64,000 nucleotides of DNA from Blastococcus_B deserti (GTDB lineage Bacteria > Actinomycetota > Actinomycetes > Mycobacteriales > Geodermatophilaceae): the NCBI RefSeq assembly GCF_042682525.1, contig NZ_JBHUHP010000001.1, positions 434,001-498,000 of the forward strand, in the 5' to 3' direction. Positions 17,878-25,552 of this stretch are shown piece by piece. How positions within the stretch are numbered: position 1 is the stretch's first letter; every line of letters starts with the position of its first letter. Made by a program: the position numbers and the translations under genes. Under the pieces are notes generated by a model that worked only from the letters and a program-made list of their open reading frames with translations, did not search any database and was not told where the DNA came from.

Positions 17878-18771
17878 TCAGTGGCCGACGCCGCCGAAGA
17901 CGTGCCGGGAGAGGTTCCGCATGCCGACGCGGTGTCGCTGCCGCACGGCGGCGGGCAGGTAGGTGAGGGCGTGCAGTCGTGAGGAGACGTGGAGCCGGGC
18001 GGCGCGGGCGGCCCGGGACCAACCCCGTGCCTGGAGCTCGCCGGCCACCGTCAGGAAGTACTCGCGCTCCTCGACGAACCGGGTGCCCTCCAGCGCGCGC
18101 CAGGACGAGTCGCTGCTGCTGTGCCGCCGGTAGGCGAAGCACACGGTCGGGTCGACGACGAGGCTCTCGCCGCGCTGGAGCAGGTCCATGACGAGGGCCA
18201 GGTCCTGCACCACGTTGAGCCCCTCGCGGAAGCCCACCTCGCGCACCTTGGCGACGGAGAAGCACAGGGCGGGAAAATAGAGCCAGTTTCCCTTGAGCAG
18301 GCTCGCGGCAACGTCCTCCCCGGAGAGCTCCACGGGTCCGTCGGTCCGCGGCGCGTACACGCGCTTCACGCGGTCCGCCAGCGAGTGCGCCGGTCGTCCG
18401 TGCTCGTCGACGACCTCGACCCCCGGCTGGATGACCGCGGCGTCGGGGAAGCGTCGGCGGGCCTCGCGCAGCACCGACACGTAGTTCGGGCGCAGCAGGT
18501 CATCGGCCCCGAGCACGGTGACGTCGTCCGCGGTCGCCAGTGACAGGCACTTCTCGTAGTTCTTGTTGGCGCCGAGGTTGGTCTCGTTCCGCAGGTAGCG
18601 GATGCGCTCGTCGCCGAGCGTGGCGAACCAGCCCGGGATCGAGTCGTCGGGGTACCCGTCGTCGACGACGGTGAGCCGCCAGTCGCCGTCCGTCTGCGCC
18701 TGCACGCTGGCGACGGTCTCCTTGAGCAGCCCCGGATCCCCGTAGAAGGGCACCATGAACTCAAGACTCAT
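17878..18771 (-). CDS. Family 2 glycosyltransferase
   Basis: 297 residues. Core: LEFMVPFYGDPGLLKETVAS, LTVVDDGYPDDSIPGWF, NLGANKNYEKCLSLA and VTVLGADDLLRPNYV; the acidic GADD motif binds the metal and nucleotide sugar. The C-terminal third (CFAYRRHSSSDSSWRALEGT) matches glycosyltransferases that work on surface polysaccharide repeats. Its start lies 11 bp inside the 3' end of the flippase gene, so the two form an operon with flippase first. Donor and acceptor unknown. Confidence 0.83.
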   Translation of the reverse strand: MSLEFMVPFYGDPGLLKETVASVQAQTDGDWRLTVVDDGYPDDSIPGWFATLGDERIRYLRNETNLGANKNYEKCLSLATADDVTVLGADDLLRPNYVSVLREARRRFPDAAVIQPGVEVVDEHGRPAHSLADRVKRVYAPRTDGPVELSGEDVAASLLKGNWLYFPALCFSVAKVREVGFREGLNVVQDLALVMDLLQRGESLVVDPTVCFAYRRHSSSDSSWRALEGTRFVEEREYFLTVAGELQARGWSRAARAARLHVSSRLHALTYLPAAVRQRHRVGMRNLSRHVFGGVGH

Positions 18772-20035
18772 CGCCTTCTCCAGACCGCCCCGTCGGTGGG
18801 GCGCTTCGAGATGCCGGGGACGTCCCGGCCGAGGATAGGGAACGGTCGCCGCGTCCCCGGCGCCGCAACAGGCGGAGGGTGCCGAACGGCGACACCAGCT
18901 CGTGGAGCAGGAGAGCCGCGGCGGTCGCCAGGGCCGAGACCAGCACGACGTCCCGGGCGGTCTCGGCGAGCAGCGTGAGCCCCGTGACCTGGAGGACCGC
19001 GGCGCCGGCCGTGAGCAGCACCGTGCGCCGGTTGCCGCTGGCCAGCGCCACCATCAGGTGCACCTGCAGCAGCGAGGCCAGGGTCATGACCGCCGCGATC
19101 GGCGCTGCCAGCCCGTAGGCCGCGCTGTACTCCGGGCCGAACACGACGGTGACGAGCGAGGACGGCGCGACGAGGATGGCGCCGGTCACCAGGAGACCCG
19201 TGCCCAGGGTGGCGGCGAGGGTCGACAGGGCGGGCCCGCGGATGTCCAGCCCCGACTGGAGCCGGGACGTGACCTTCGGCAGCAGCACGAGGGCCAGCGC
19301 CGACGGGGCGTAGAGGGCGATCTTCCCGAGCAGCGCGGCGGAGCTGTAGAGGCCGGCGTCGGTCGCGTCGAGGACGATCTTCGCTGCCAGGACGTCGGCG
19401 TTGGTCAGCGAGGCGAACGCGGTGAGGGCAGCGAGCGCGGGCAGCGTGCCGGTCAGCGCGACGGGGCGGCCGTGGCCGTTCCTCAGCGCGCGCCAGAGCA
19501 CTGCGAGGACGCCGGCCAGGCCCAGCACCGTCACCGCGACGAGCGCCCCCAGCGCCCCGGCCACCCCCGCGACCGCCACGCCCGGCAGCAGCACGACCGG
19601 GCGGAGCGCCCCCTGCGGCCCGGCCAGCACCGCCCCGACCGCCCCGAAGAGCTCCCGCCCCTGCAGGGGCCCCAGGCCGACCTGCAGTCCCAGTCCGAGG
19701 ACCAGCCACACGGCACCGGTGAGCCACACCGACCGCGCTGACAGGTCCAGCACGGCGACCGCAGCCGGCGTCGCGACGAGCAGGACGGCGAGCAGGCCGG
19801 CCTGGAGGACGGCGAGGCGTCCGGCCAGCCAGCGGGCGAGGCCGTCGGCCTCCTCGGACCGCCCGGCCGCGATGAGGGCGGCGGTGTCGCGAGCGACCGC
19901 GGCCTGCACACCGCTCGCCGGCATGAAGGCGATGGTGGCCAGCGCCGTCATGGCGCTCACGTCCGCGAACTCGGCGGGGGACAGCGCCCGGGCAGCCAGC
20001 ACGTAGAAGAGGTAGTTCCCGATGTGCCCGACCAT
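18761..20035 (-). CDS. Polysaccharide flippase (MATE/MVF-type, Wzx-like)
   Basis: 424 residues from the first ATG, with about eleven to twelve helices and a basic tail. It begins MVGHIGNYLFYVLAARALSP and continues AEFADVSAMTALATIAFMPA, the start of the Wzx/oligosaccharide-flippase fold, but in that family a further helix half normally precedes the NY-FYVLAAR segment. The upstream bases in the same frame read RVLGLLRSGGTRAGLLVLAC, which completes such a helix, yet no ATG, GTG or TTG lies in that stretch. The true start may be a CTG or a base may be wrong. It would flip lipid-linked glycan made by the GT2 partner. Confidence 0.8.
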   Translation of the reverse strand: MVGHIGNYLFYVLAARALSPAEFADVSAMTALATIAFMPASGVQAAVARDTAALIAAGRSEEADGLARWLAGRLAVLQAGLLAVLLVATPAAVAVLDLSARSVWLTGAVWLVLGLGLQVGLGPLQGRELFGAVGAVLAGPQGALRPVVLLPGVAVAGVAGALGALVAVTVLGLAGVLAVLWRALRNGHGRPVALTGTLPALAALTAFASLTNADVLAAKIVLDATDAGLYSSAALLGKIALYAPSALALVLLPKVTSRLQSGLDIRGPALSTLAATLGTGLLVTGAILVAPSSLVTVVFGPEYSAAYGLAAPIAAVMTLASLLQVHLMVALASGNRRTVLLTAGAAVLQVTGLTLLAETARDVVLVSALATAAALLLHELVSPFGTLRLLRRRGRGDRSLSSAGTSPASRSAPPTGRSGEGDES

Positions 20036-20337
20036 CGAGCAGGCGAGGACCAGCAGGCCGGCCCGGGTTCCGCCCGACCGCAGGAGGCCGAGTACCCGGG
20101 CTCGGACGCCCGTGCCGCGGGCGTCGTCCAGGCGATGCCCCTCGTGGTTGCTGGCCGTCGGGTCCTCCGGGAGTCGCGGACGTCGGCGAACGCACGCCGG
20201 ACGCCCAGGTGCGAACGGGGCGCGTGGGCTGCGGGGTGCCGCACCCGGCGGCGCGGAGCAGACCTGGAGCGAGGCTACGTGGCCGGCTGGGACGGCCTCA
20301 CGTCGCCGCGGGGAGGCACCCGCTAACGTCCGCCGCC
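20036..20337. other. Intergenic region between flippase and SDR genes, with a likely flippase N-terminal extension
   Basis: This 302-bp stretch separates two divergent genes. On the reverse strand the flippase frame stays open from 20036 to beyond 20150 and encodes plausible helix sequence (see the flippase entry), so part of it is probably coding. No repeat, RNA gene or clear promoter was seen in the rest. Confidence 0.5.
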
Positions 20338-21108
20338 ATGAAGAGCTTCGACGTCGCAGCCGTCGTCACCGGAGGAGCCTCCGGGCTCGGTGAGGCCACC
20401 ACCCGCGCCCTGGCCGCCCGGGGCGCGGCCGTCACGGTCCTCGACCTGCAGGAGGACCGCGGGCGGGCCCTGGCCGACGAGCTCGGCGGGCACACCACGT
20501 TCGTGCGCACCGACGTGACCGACGAGGCGTCGGTGCAGGCCGCGATCGCCGAGGCCACCGGCAAGGACCGCCCGCTGCGGATCGCGGTCAACTGCGCCGG
20601 CATCGGCTGGGCGCAGCGCACGGTGGGCCGGGGCGGGGAGCCGCACGACCTGGGCGCGTTCACGAGGACGGTGATGGTCAACCTGGTCGGCACCTTCAAC
20701 GTGCTCCGGCTGGCGGCCGCGGCGATGGCCGAGACGGAGCCGGGTGAGGACGGCGAGCGCGGGGTCGTCGTGAACACCGCCTCGATCGCGGCGTACGACG
20801 GGCAGATCGGCCAGGTCGCCTACGCCGCGTCCAAGGGCGGGATCGTCGGTCTCACCCTTCCCGCCGCGCGCGACCTCTCCAGCGTCGGGGTGCGGGTCTG
20901 CACCGTCGCCCCGGGGCTGGTCGACACGCCGCTGCTCGCCGGTCTGCCCGAGGAGGCGCGGACCGCGCTGGCCGCGGGCATACCTTTCCCGAAGCGGCTG
21001 GGCCGGCCCGACGACTTCGCCCAGCTGGCGCTGGCGATCGTCGAGCACGGCTACCTCAACGGCGAGGTGATCCGCATGGACGGCGCGTTGCGCATGGCGC
21101 CGCGCTGA
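20338..21108 (+). CDS. Short-chain dehydrogenase, HSD10-like
   Basis: 256 residues from the ATG at 20338; the open frame upstream to 20209 lacks family sequence. NAD-binding start VVTGGASGLGEATTRALAARG, acidic DLQ after the second strand (NAD preference), VNCAGIGW, the serine in NTASIAAYDGQ and the catalytic YAASKGG. The C-terminal APGLVDTPLLAGLPEEAR and GEVIRMDGALRM match the type II 3-hydroxyacyl-CoA dehydrogenase/HSD17B10 branch, which suggests fatty acid or branched-chain acid breakdown. It stands alone between glycan genes and a DNA repair gene. Confidence 0.85.
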   Translation: MKSFDVAAVVTGGASGLGEATTRALAARGAAVTVLDLQEDRGRALADELGGHTTFVRTDVTDEASVQAAIAEATGKDRPLRIAVNCAGIGWAQRTVGRGGEPHDLGAFTRTVMVNLVGTFNVLRLAAAAMAETEPGEDGERGVVVNTASIAAYDGQIGQVAYAASKGGIVGLTLPAARDLSSVGVRVCTVAPGLVDTPLLAGLPEEARTALAAGIPFPKRLGRPDDFAQLALAIVEHGYLNGEVIRMDGALRMAPR

Positions 21109-21164
21109 GCCGCGCCACCATGAGCACTTGACCGCACCACCCGGGGGAAGTCCTGAGCACCGTC

Positions 21165-22121
21165 GTGAGCCGAGTCCCGAGCCCAGCCGCGCGGCCGACC
21201 CCGTCGGCCGGGCAGGTCTTCGAGTCCGTCTGGACGCCGGACTGGCCCCTGGACCCGGCCCGGGCGCTGGCCCCGCACCGGCGCGGCACCGGTGACCCGA
21301 CCATGCGCATCACGGACGACGGCCTCTGGCGGACCACGACGACCGCCGAGGGGTCGGCGACGGTGCGCATCGCCGTCAGCGCGGGCACGGTCCGCATCAG
21401 CGCGTGGGGTCCCGGCGCCGAGCAGGCCGGAGCGGCAGTCCCGGAATGGCTGGGCGCCGCCGACCACCCGGAAGGGTTCGACCCCTCCGGGCACCCGGTG
21501 GTCGCCGAGCTGCACCGCACGACCCGCTGGCTGCGGCTGGGCCGGACCGGCCGCACCTGGGACGCCCTCGTGCCCGCCGTCCTCGAGCAGAAGGTGACCA
21601 CCGCCGAGGCCTACCAGGTGTGGCGGGAGCTGCTGCGTCTGGCGGGCGAGCCGGCCCCCGGCCCCGCGCCGGAGGGGATGCGGGTGCCACCGTCGGCGCA
21701 GCGGGTGCTCGAGGTGACCGATTGGGAATGGCACCGCTGCGGTCTGGACGGCGCCCGCCGGCGGGCGCTGCGGGCGGTGGCGTCGGTCGCGTCGCGGCTC
21801 GAGCCCGAGGCGGCCGGCGACTCGGCCGCGCTGCAGCGGCGGCTGTGCTCGATCCCCGGCATCGGGGTGTGGACCGCCGCCGAGGTCGTGCAGCGGGCGC
21901 TCGGCTGCCCCGACTCCGTGAGTGTCGGTGACTACCACCTCAAGAACATCGTCGGCTGGTCGCTGGCCGGCCGGAGGACCACCGACGACGCCGGGATGCT
22001 GGCGCTCCTGGAGCCCTGGCGCGGGCAGCGCCAGCGGGTCGTGCGGCTCATCCTGGCCGGGGGCGCCCGGCGACCGCGGCGTGGGCCGCGCTTCGCCCCG
22101 ACGGACTACCGGGGGATCTGA
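21165..22121 (+). CDS. DNA-3-methyladenine glycosylase II-like (AlkA family)
   Basis: 318 residues, GTG start. An N-terminal beta domain precedes the helix-hairpin-helix glycosylase fold. VLEQKVTTAEAYQVWRELL is the conserved helix, and LCSIPGIGVWTAAEVVQRAL is the hairpin that grips DNA; the Asp in SVGDYHLKN sits where the AlkA catalytic aspartate is expected. It removes alkylated bases in base-excision repair. No partner repair gene is nearby. It ends one base before the convergent rmlC. The lesion range cannot be read from the sequence. Confidence 0.85.
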   Translation: MSRVPSPAARPTPSAGQVFESVWTPDWPLDPARALAPHRRGTGDPTMRITDDGLWRTTTTAEGSATVRIAVSAGTVRISAWGPGAEQAGAAVPEWLGAADHPEGFDPSGHPVVAELHRTTRWLRLGRTGRTWDALVPAVLEQKVTTAEAYQVWRELLRLAGEPAPGPAPEGMRVPPSAQRVLEVTDWEWHRCGLDGARRRALRAVASVASRLEPEAAGDSAALQRRLCSIPGIGVWTAAEVVQRALGCPDSVSVGDYHLKNIVGWSLAGRRTTDDAGMLALLEPWRGQRQRVVRLILAGGARRPRRGPRFAPTDYRGI

Positions 22122-22122
22122 C

Positions 22123-22725
22123 TCACCGTCCGCGCAGCTGGGCGTACCGCGCGGTGCACTGCTCCATCGTCGGCAGGAGGCCTTGGTCCCGGGCCTCGGC
22201 GAGCGTGGGGGCCGCCTGATCCTTCGCGGAGAACTCGAACTCCATGTCGGCGGGCCACGGCAGGCCGAGCTCCGGGTCCATGGGGTTGATCCCGAACTCC
22301 CGCCCGGGGGAGTAGCCCGACGACACCAGGTACGTGACCGAGCTGTTGTCCGCCAGGGACACGAAGGCGTGACCGAGCCCCTCCGCCAGGTAGACGGCTC
22401 GAGGCTGCTCGCTGTCGAGGAGTACGGAGTCGTGCACGCCGAAGCTGGGAGAGCCGACCCGGATGTCGACGATCACGTCGAGGACCTTGCCCGCCGGGCA
22501 GTACACGTACTTGGCCTGCCCGGGGGGGACGAGGGCGAAGTGCACCCCGCGGAGGACGCCGCGGGCGGACACGCTGTGGTTGGCCTGGGCCAGGGTCAGG
22601 CCGAAGCCGGTGGCCTGGGAGAGCACGTCGGCGCGGTACCACTCCGTGAACCTGCCGCGTGAGTCGCCGTGCGGCACGAGATCGATGGCGTAGCTGTCAG
22701 GGACGGCGAGTTCGCGGATCTCCAC
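22123..22725 (-). CDS. rmlC: dTDP-4-dehydrorhamnose 3,5-epimerase
   Basis: 200 residues, the family's usual length. Cupin fold with GRFTEWYRADVL, NHSVSARGVLRGVHFALVP (the catalytic His is in RGVHF), the catalytic Asp region VIVDIRVGSPSFG, a YLAEGLGHAFVSL strand and INPMDPELGLPWP near the end. It epimerises C3 and C5 of the dTDP-keto sugar on the way to dTDP-L-rhamnose, after RmlA and RmlB. It is 26 bp beyond fbiB on the same strand, so it may be read through from the fbi operon, although the pathways differ. Confidence 0.95.
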   Translation of the reverse strand: MEIRELAVPDSYAIDLVPHGDSRGRFTEWYRADVLSQATGFGLTLAQANHSVSARGVLRGVHFALVPPGQAKYVYCPAGKVLDVIVDIRVGSPSFGVHDSVLLDSEQPRAVYLAEGLGHAFVSLADNSSVTYLVSSGYSPGREFGINPMDPELGLPWPADMEFEFSAKDQAAPTLAEARDQGLLPTMEQCTARYAQLRGR

Positions 22726-22751
22726 GGGCCGACGCTATCGAATGCTCGCGT

Positions 22752-23870
22752 TCACGCTGTCGCAGTGCCCAGCCACAGCCTGCCCACCAGGGAGGAGCCG
22801 CCCGGTGTCCCGACCGGCTCCCACCGCGTCGTCCAGCCCTCGGCGTGCAGCTGCACGATCGCGGCGCCGAGCAGCGCGCCGAGGTTGAGCGCCGTGGTCA
22901 GGTTCGGGGTGTCGCTGAGGTGGACGTCGACGACGCCGTCGCCCTCGCCGCCGTGGCGCAGGACCACCGGGAACTCCGGCAGCGCGGCGCTGGCGACCCG
23001 GAACGCCTCCGCGACCGCCGCGAGCTCACCCGCCCGCGGCACCAGCTCCGCGCCCGGCTCCCGCGTCCGGACCAGGTCCCGGGAGCCGTAGGGGAAGAGG
23101 TCGTCGGAGGGCAGTCGCACCAGGGGGCGGGTGCCCTCGTCGTTCGCGCCGGGCAGGGCCGGGCGCAGGCCACGGACGACGGCGACCGGGACACCGGACA
23201 GCTTGCCCTTGACCAGGTCCGCGGCTGCCGCCACCTCGTCCACCACCGCCACGCGGGTGGTCTCCAGGCGGTTGCCGAAGGCATCGACGGCGCCCCGGTG
23301 GTCGGCGAGGGCCGGGATGCCGGCGGCGCCGACCGCGACGTCGGTGAGCCCTTCCCGCCAGGTCCGGCCGAACGTGTCGCTCACCACGACGGCGACGTCG
23401 ACGTCGAGCCGCTCGCGCAGGCCGGCACGGAGGGCGCGGGCGGAGGCGTCGGCGTCCTCGGGGAGCAGCACGAGCGCGTCCCGGCCCACGTTGGAGGCGT
23501 CGATGCCCGCGGCGGCCACCACCCAGCCGTGCCGCGTCTGCACGATGGAGAGCGGGCCCCGTCGGGCCACCACCCGGACGGTCTCGTCCTCGATCGCCCG
23601 CTGACGGGCCGCCTCCCGGTCGGCACCGGGCTCGACGCGCACCAGCCGTCCCTCCACCTTGGAGACCACCTTGGACGTCACCACGACGACGTCGCCGTCC
23701 GCGAGCCAGGGAGCCGCCCCGGCGACGGCCGCCGCCAGGTCGTCGCCGGGCGCGAACTCCGGCAGCCCCGGGACCGGGTGGACGGAGATGCCGGCCGGCG
23801 GCCCGGACACCGGCGCCTGGGACACCGGCGGCTGGGACACCGGCGGCTGGGACACCGGCGGCTCAGACAC
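22752..23870 (-). CDS. fbiB: Coenzyme F420-0:L-glutamate ligase
   Basis: 372 residues from the GTG at 23870, which overlaps the fbiA stop by 8 bp. After a PVSQP repeat leader, the CofE-type ligase follows: GISVHPVPGLPEF, DGDVVVVTSKVVSKVEGRLV, IVQTRHGWVVAAAGIDASNV, VVVSDTFGRTWREGLTDVAVG and KGKLSGVPVAVVRGL. The remaining 120 or so residues (LFPYGSRDLVRTREPGAELV onwards) are shorter than the nitroreductase domain of M. tuberculosis FbiB (about 448 residues in total), so the FMN-dependent dehydro-F420 reductase part looks missing or reduced. Five in-frame GTG codons 15 bp apart make the true start uncertain. Adds glutamates to F420-0. Confidence 0.88.
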   Translation of the reverse strand: MSEPPVSQPPVSQPPVSQAPVSGPPAGISVHPVPGLPEFAPGDDLAAAVAGAAPWLADGDVVVVTSKVVSKVEGRLVRVEPGADREAARQRAIEDETVRVVARRGPLSIVQTRHGWVVAAAGIDASNVGRDALVLLPEDADASARALRAGLRERLDVDVAVVVSDTFGRTWREGLTDVAVGAAGIPALADHRGAVDAFGNRLETTRVAVVDEVAAAADLVKGKLSGVPVAVVRGLRPALPGANDEGTRPLVRLPSDDLFPYGSRDLVRTREPGAELVPRAGELAAVAEAFRVASAALPEFPVVLRHGGEGDGVVDVHLSDTPNLTTALNLGALLGAAIVQLHAEGWTTRWEPVGTPGGSSLVGRLWLGTATA

Positions 23871-23873
23871 CGG
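23806..23873 (-). repeat. 15-bp tandem repeat at the fbiB start (PVSQP units)
   Basis: Four to five copies of a 15-bp unit (CCGGTGTCCCAGCCG on the reverse strand) place GTG codons at 23870, 23855, 23840, 23825 and 23810, all in the fbiB frame. The fbiA stop (23863-23865) falls inside the first unit. The encoded leader is a PVSEP, PVSQP, PVSQP, PVSQA, PVSGP series. Copy number can change by slippage without breaking the reading frame. Confidence 0.85.
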
Positions 23874-24837
23874 CAGCCCGGAACCCGGCGGCGTCGAGGG
23901 CCGCCTGTGCCAGGGCGGTGGTCGCCTCGGCGGAGGACATGAGCAGCGGCACCTGCCGGACGTCGACCCCCGGCACGTCGGCCGCGTCGCCGGGGGCCAC
24001 CAGCCAGGCGTCGAGCAGGCCCCCGTCCGTGCGGGATCCGTAGTGCCGGCCGACCCCTTCCGCACTGACCTCGACGCCCAGTGCCGGCAGGCAGCGGTCG
24101 GCCATCCCGCGCAGCACGCCACCGCCGACGACCGGCGAGACGCCCACCACGCGCGCGGGTGAGCTCAGCAGCGCCTCGCGCAGCCCGGGCACCCCGAGGA
24201 CCGTCCCGATCGAGACGACCGGGTTCGACGGGGCCAGCAGAACCGCGTCCGCGGCGGCGAAGGCCTCGAGCACGCCGGGGGCGGGGCGGGCGGCCTCCAC
24301 GCCGATCTGGACGAACGCGGCGGGGTCGAGGGCGGCGCGGTGCCGCACCCACCACTCCTGGAAGTGGATGGCCCGCTGCCGGCCGGTGCCGGGATCGGTC
24401 ACGACGACGTGGGTCTCCACCCGCTGGTCGCTCATGGGCAGCAGGGTGACCCCGGGCTGCCAGCGGTCGGCGAGGGCCGCGGTCACCTGCGACAGCGGGA
24501 AGCCGGCGTCCAGCATCCGCGTACGGATCAGGTGCGTGGCCAGGTCGCGGTCGCCCAGGCCGAACCAGTCGGGGTCGGCGCCGTAGGCGGCGAGCTCCTC
24601 CTTGACCGTCCAGCTCTCCCCGGCCCGGCCCCAGCCGCGCTCCTCATCGATGCCGCCGCCGAGGGTGTACATGACCGTGTCGAGGTCCGGGCAGATCCGC
24701 AGCCCGTGCAGCGTCACGTCGTCCCCGGTGTTGACGACGGCGGTGATCTCCGCGCCCGGCGCGGCGGACCGGACCCCGCGGAGGAATCGAGCCCCACCGG
24801 TCCCACCGGCCAGCACCACGATCTGCACGAAAGACAT
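23863..24837 (-). CDS. fbiA: 2-phospho-L-lactate/phosphoenolpyruvate transferase (FbiA/CofD)
   Basis: 324 residues from the ATG at 24837. It joins the phosphoryl-lactyl or phosphoenolpyruvyl group to Fo, forming (dehydro-)F420-0. Markers: VLAGGTGGARFLRGVRSA at the N-terminus, the ITAVVNTGDDVTLHGLRICP block with the metal-binding Asp pair, DTVMYTLGG, WFGLGDRDLATHLIRT, MSDQRVETHVV, FQEWWVRHRA and LLAPSNPVVSIGTVLGVPG. The 231 bp to whiB form a divergent promoter region, as in mycobacteria (Rv3261/Rv3260c). It is co-translated with fbiB. Confidence 0.96.
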   Translation of the reverse strand: MSFVQIVVLAGGTGGARFLRGVRSAAPGAEITAVVNTGDDVTLHGLRICPDLDTVMYTLGGGIDEERGWGRAGESWTVKEELAAYGADPDWFGLGDRDLATHLIRTRMLDAGFPLSQVTAALADRWQPGVTLLPMSDQRVETHVVVTDPGTGRQRAIHFQEWWVRHRAALDPAAFVQIGVEAARPAPGVLEAFAAADAVLLAPSNPVVSIGTVLGVPGLREALLSSPARVVGVSPVVGGGVLRGMADRCLPALGVEVSAEGVGRHYGSRTDGGLLDAWLVAPGDAADVPGVDVRQVPLLMSSAEATTALAQAALDAAGFRAAGV

Positions 24838-24953
24838 GGTGCCCGATAGGCAGTTGTCGACTGTTCCACGGGCGTGTCGAGGGTCGGGACGAGAATTGAC
24901 GAACGCTCGTGACGGGTGGGGCTGGTGTGGCGTGTCGCTTACACCGGGCGAAG

Positions 24954-24983
24954 TTGACGGGCAGGCAACGACACGCGTGTAAT
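24954..24983 (+). promoter_or_regulatory. Probable whiB promoter (-35/-10)
   Basis: TTGACG at 24954-24959 and TGTAAT at 24978-24983 each match the sigma-70 type consensus at five of six positions, with an 18-bp spacer. Such a match is rare in this GC-rich sequence. It would start transcription near 24990, about 80 bp before the whiB ATG. A second TTGACG lies at 24896-24901 without a good partner. Confidence 0.6.
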
Positions 24984-25068
24984 TCCGGCGGTGTCGACGA
25001 GTGCTGGACGGCCCGGGAACGTCCCGGAGGCCGCGCACCGGGACGAAAGCGAGAGGGGACGCAACGTC

Positions 25069-25431
25069 ATGGCGGAGGTGTCGTGGTTGAGCGATTACGT
25101 CGGTGCGAGCGACCGGTCCGCTGACCGGTTCGGAGCCGGCGGTGGCCACCACACGGGCCGCGTGGCGAGCCAGGGCATCGCGGGCCTGCTGGGCATCGGG
25201 GCCGAGGCGGATGCCCAGTCGTGGCAGGAGCAGGCGCTCTGCGCAGAGACCGACCCCGAGGCGTTCTTCCCCGAGAAGGGTGGCTCCACCCGCGAGGCCA
25301 AGAAGATCTGCACCGGCTGCGAGGTGAAGGCCCAGTGCCTGGAGTACGCCCTCGCCAACGACGAGCGGTTCGGCATCTGGGGCGGGCTCTCCGAGCGTGA
25401 GCGCCGCCGGCTGCGTCGCCGCGCCGTGTGA
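25069..25431 (+). CDS. whiB: WhiB-family iron-sulfur regulator (WhiB2/WhmD type)
   Basis: 120 residues from the ATG at 25069, with GAGAGG upstream. Four cysteines bind a [4Fe-4S] cluster: ALCAETD, then ICTGC and QCLEYA. The FGIWGGLSERERRRLRRR turn and basic helix bind DNA and sigma factor. The proteins Wbl2/WhmD act in septation and division in actinobacteria. Its place opposite fbiA matches mycobacterial whiB2. A frame-open extension to 24991 would add 26 residues but crosses the predicted transcription start. The gene is followed by one copy of the dispersed hairpin element and by a strong terminator. Confidence 0.95.
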   Translation: MAEVSWLSDYVGASDRSADRFGAGGGHHTGRVASQGIAGLLGIGAEADAQSWQEQALCAETDPEAFFPEKGGSTREAKKICTGCEVKAQCLEYALANDERFGIWGGLSERERRRLRRRAV

Positions 25432-25433
25432 AG

Positions 25434-25492
25434 AAGGACCCCACTGCTCGCCACCGCTCGCACGCTCGCGGCGGGACCCTGCAGAGGGGCCG
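25434..25492 (+). repeat. Dispersed hairpin element, copy A (after whiB)
   Basis: Starts two bases after the whiB stop. Outer arms AAGGACCCCACTGC and GCAGAGGGGCC flank a middle of CCACCGCTCGC and GCTCGCGGCGGG, so the whole folds into a long imperfect hairpin. Similar elements follow three other genes (29081, 42372, 48321). Confidence 0.75.
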
Positions 25493-25505
25493 TTCCATCG
25501 CCTCG

Positions 25506-25540
25506 CCACAGCCGCCGACGCTTGCCGTCGGCGGCTGTGG
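25506..25540. terminator. Strong hairpin terminator after whiB
   Basis: A perfect 15-bp stem (25506-25520 with 25526-25540; arm CCACAGCCGCCGACG) and a 5-base loop, followed by TCGTATTC. It lies between the whiB stop and the GTG start of the next gene, and should end whiB transcription. There is no long T-run, which is usual for actinobacterial terminators. Confidence 0.8.
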
Positions 25541-25552
25541 TCGTATTCGGGG

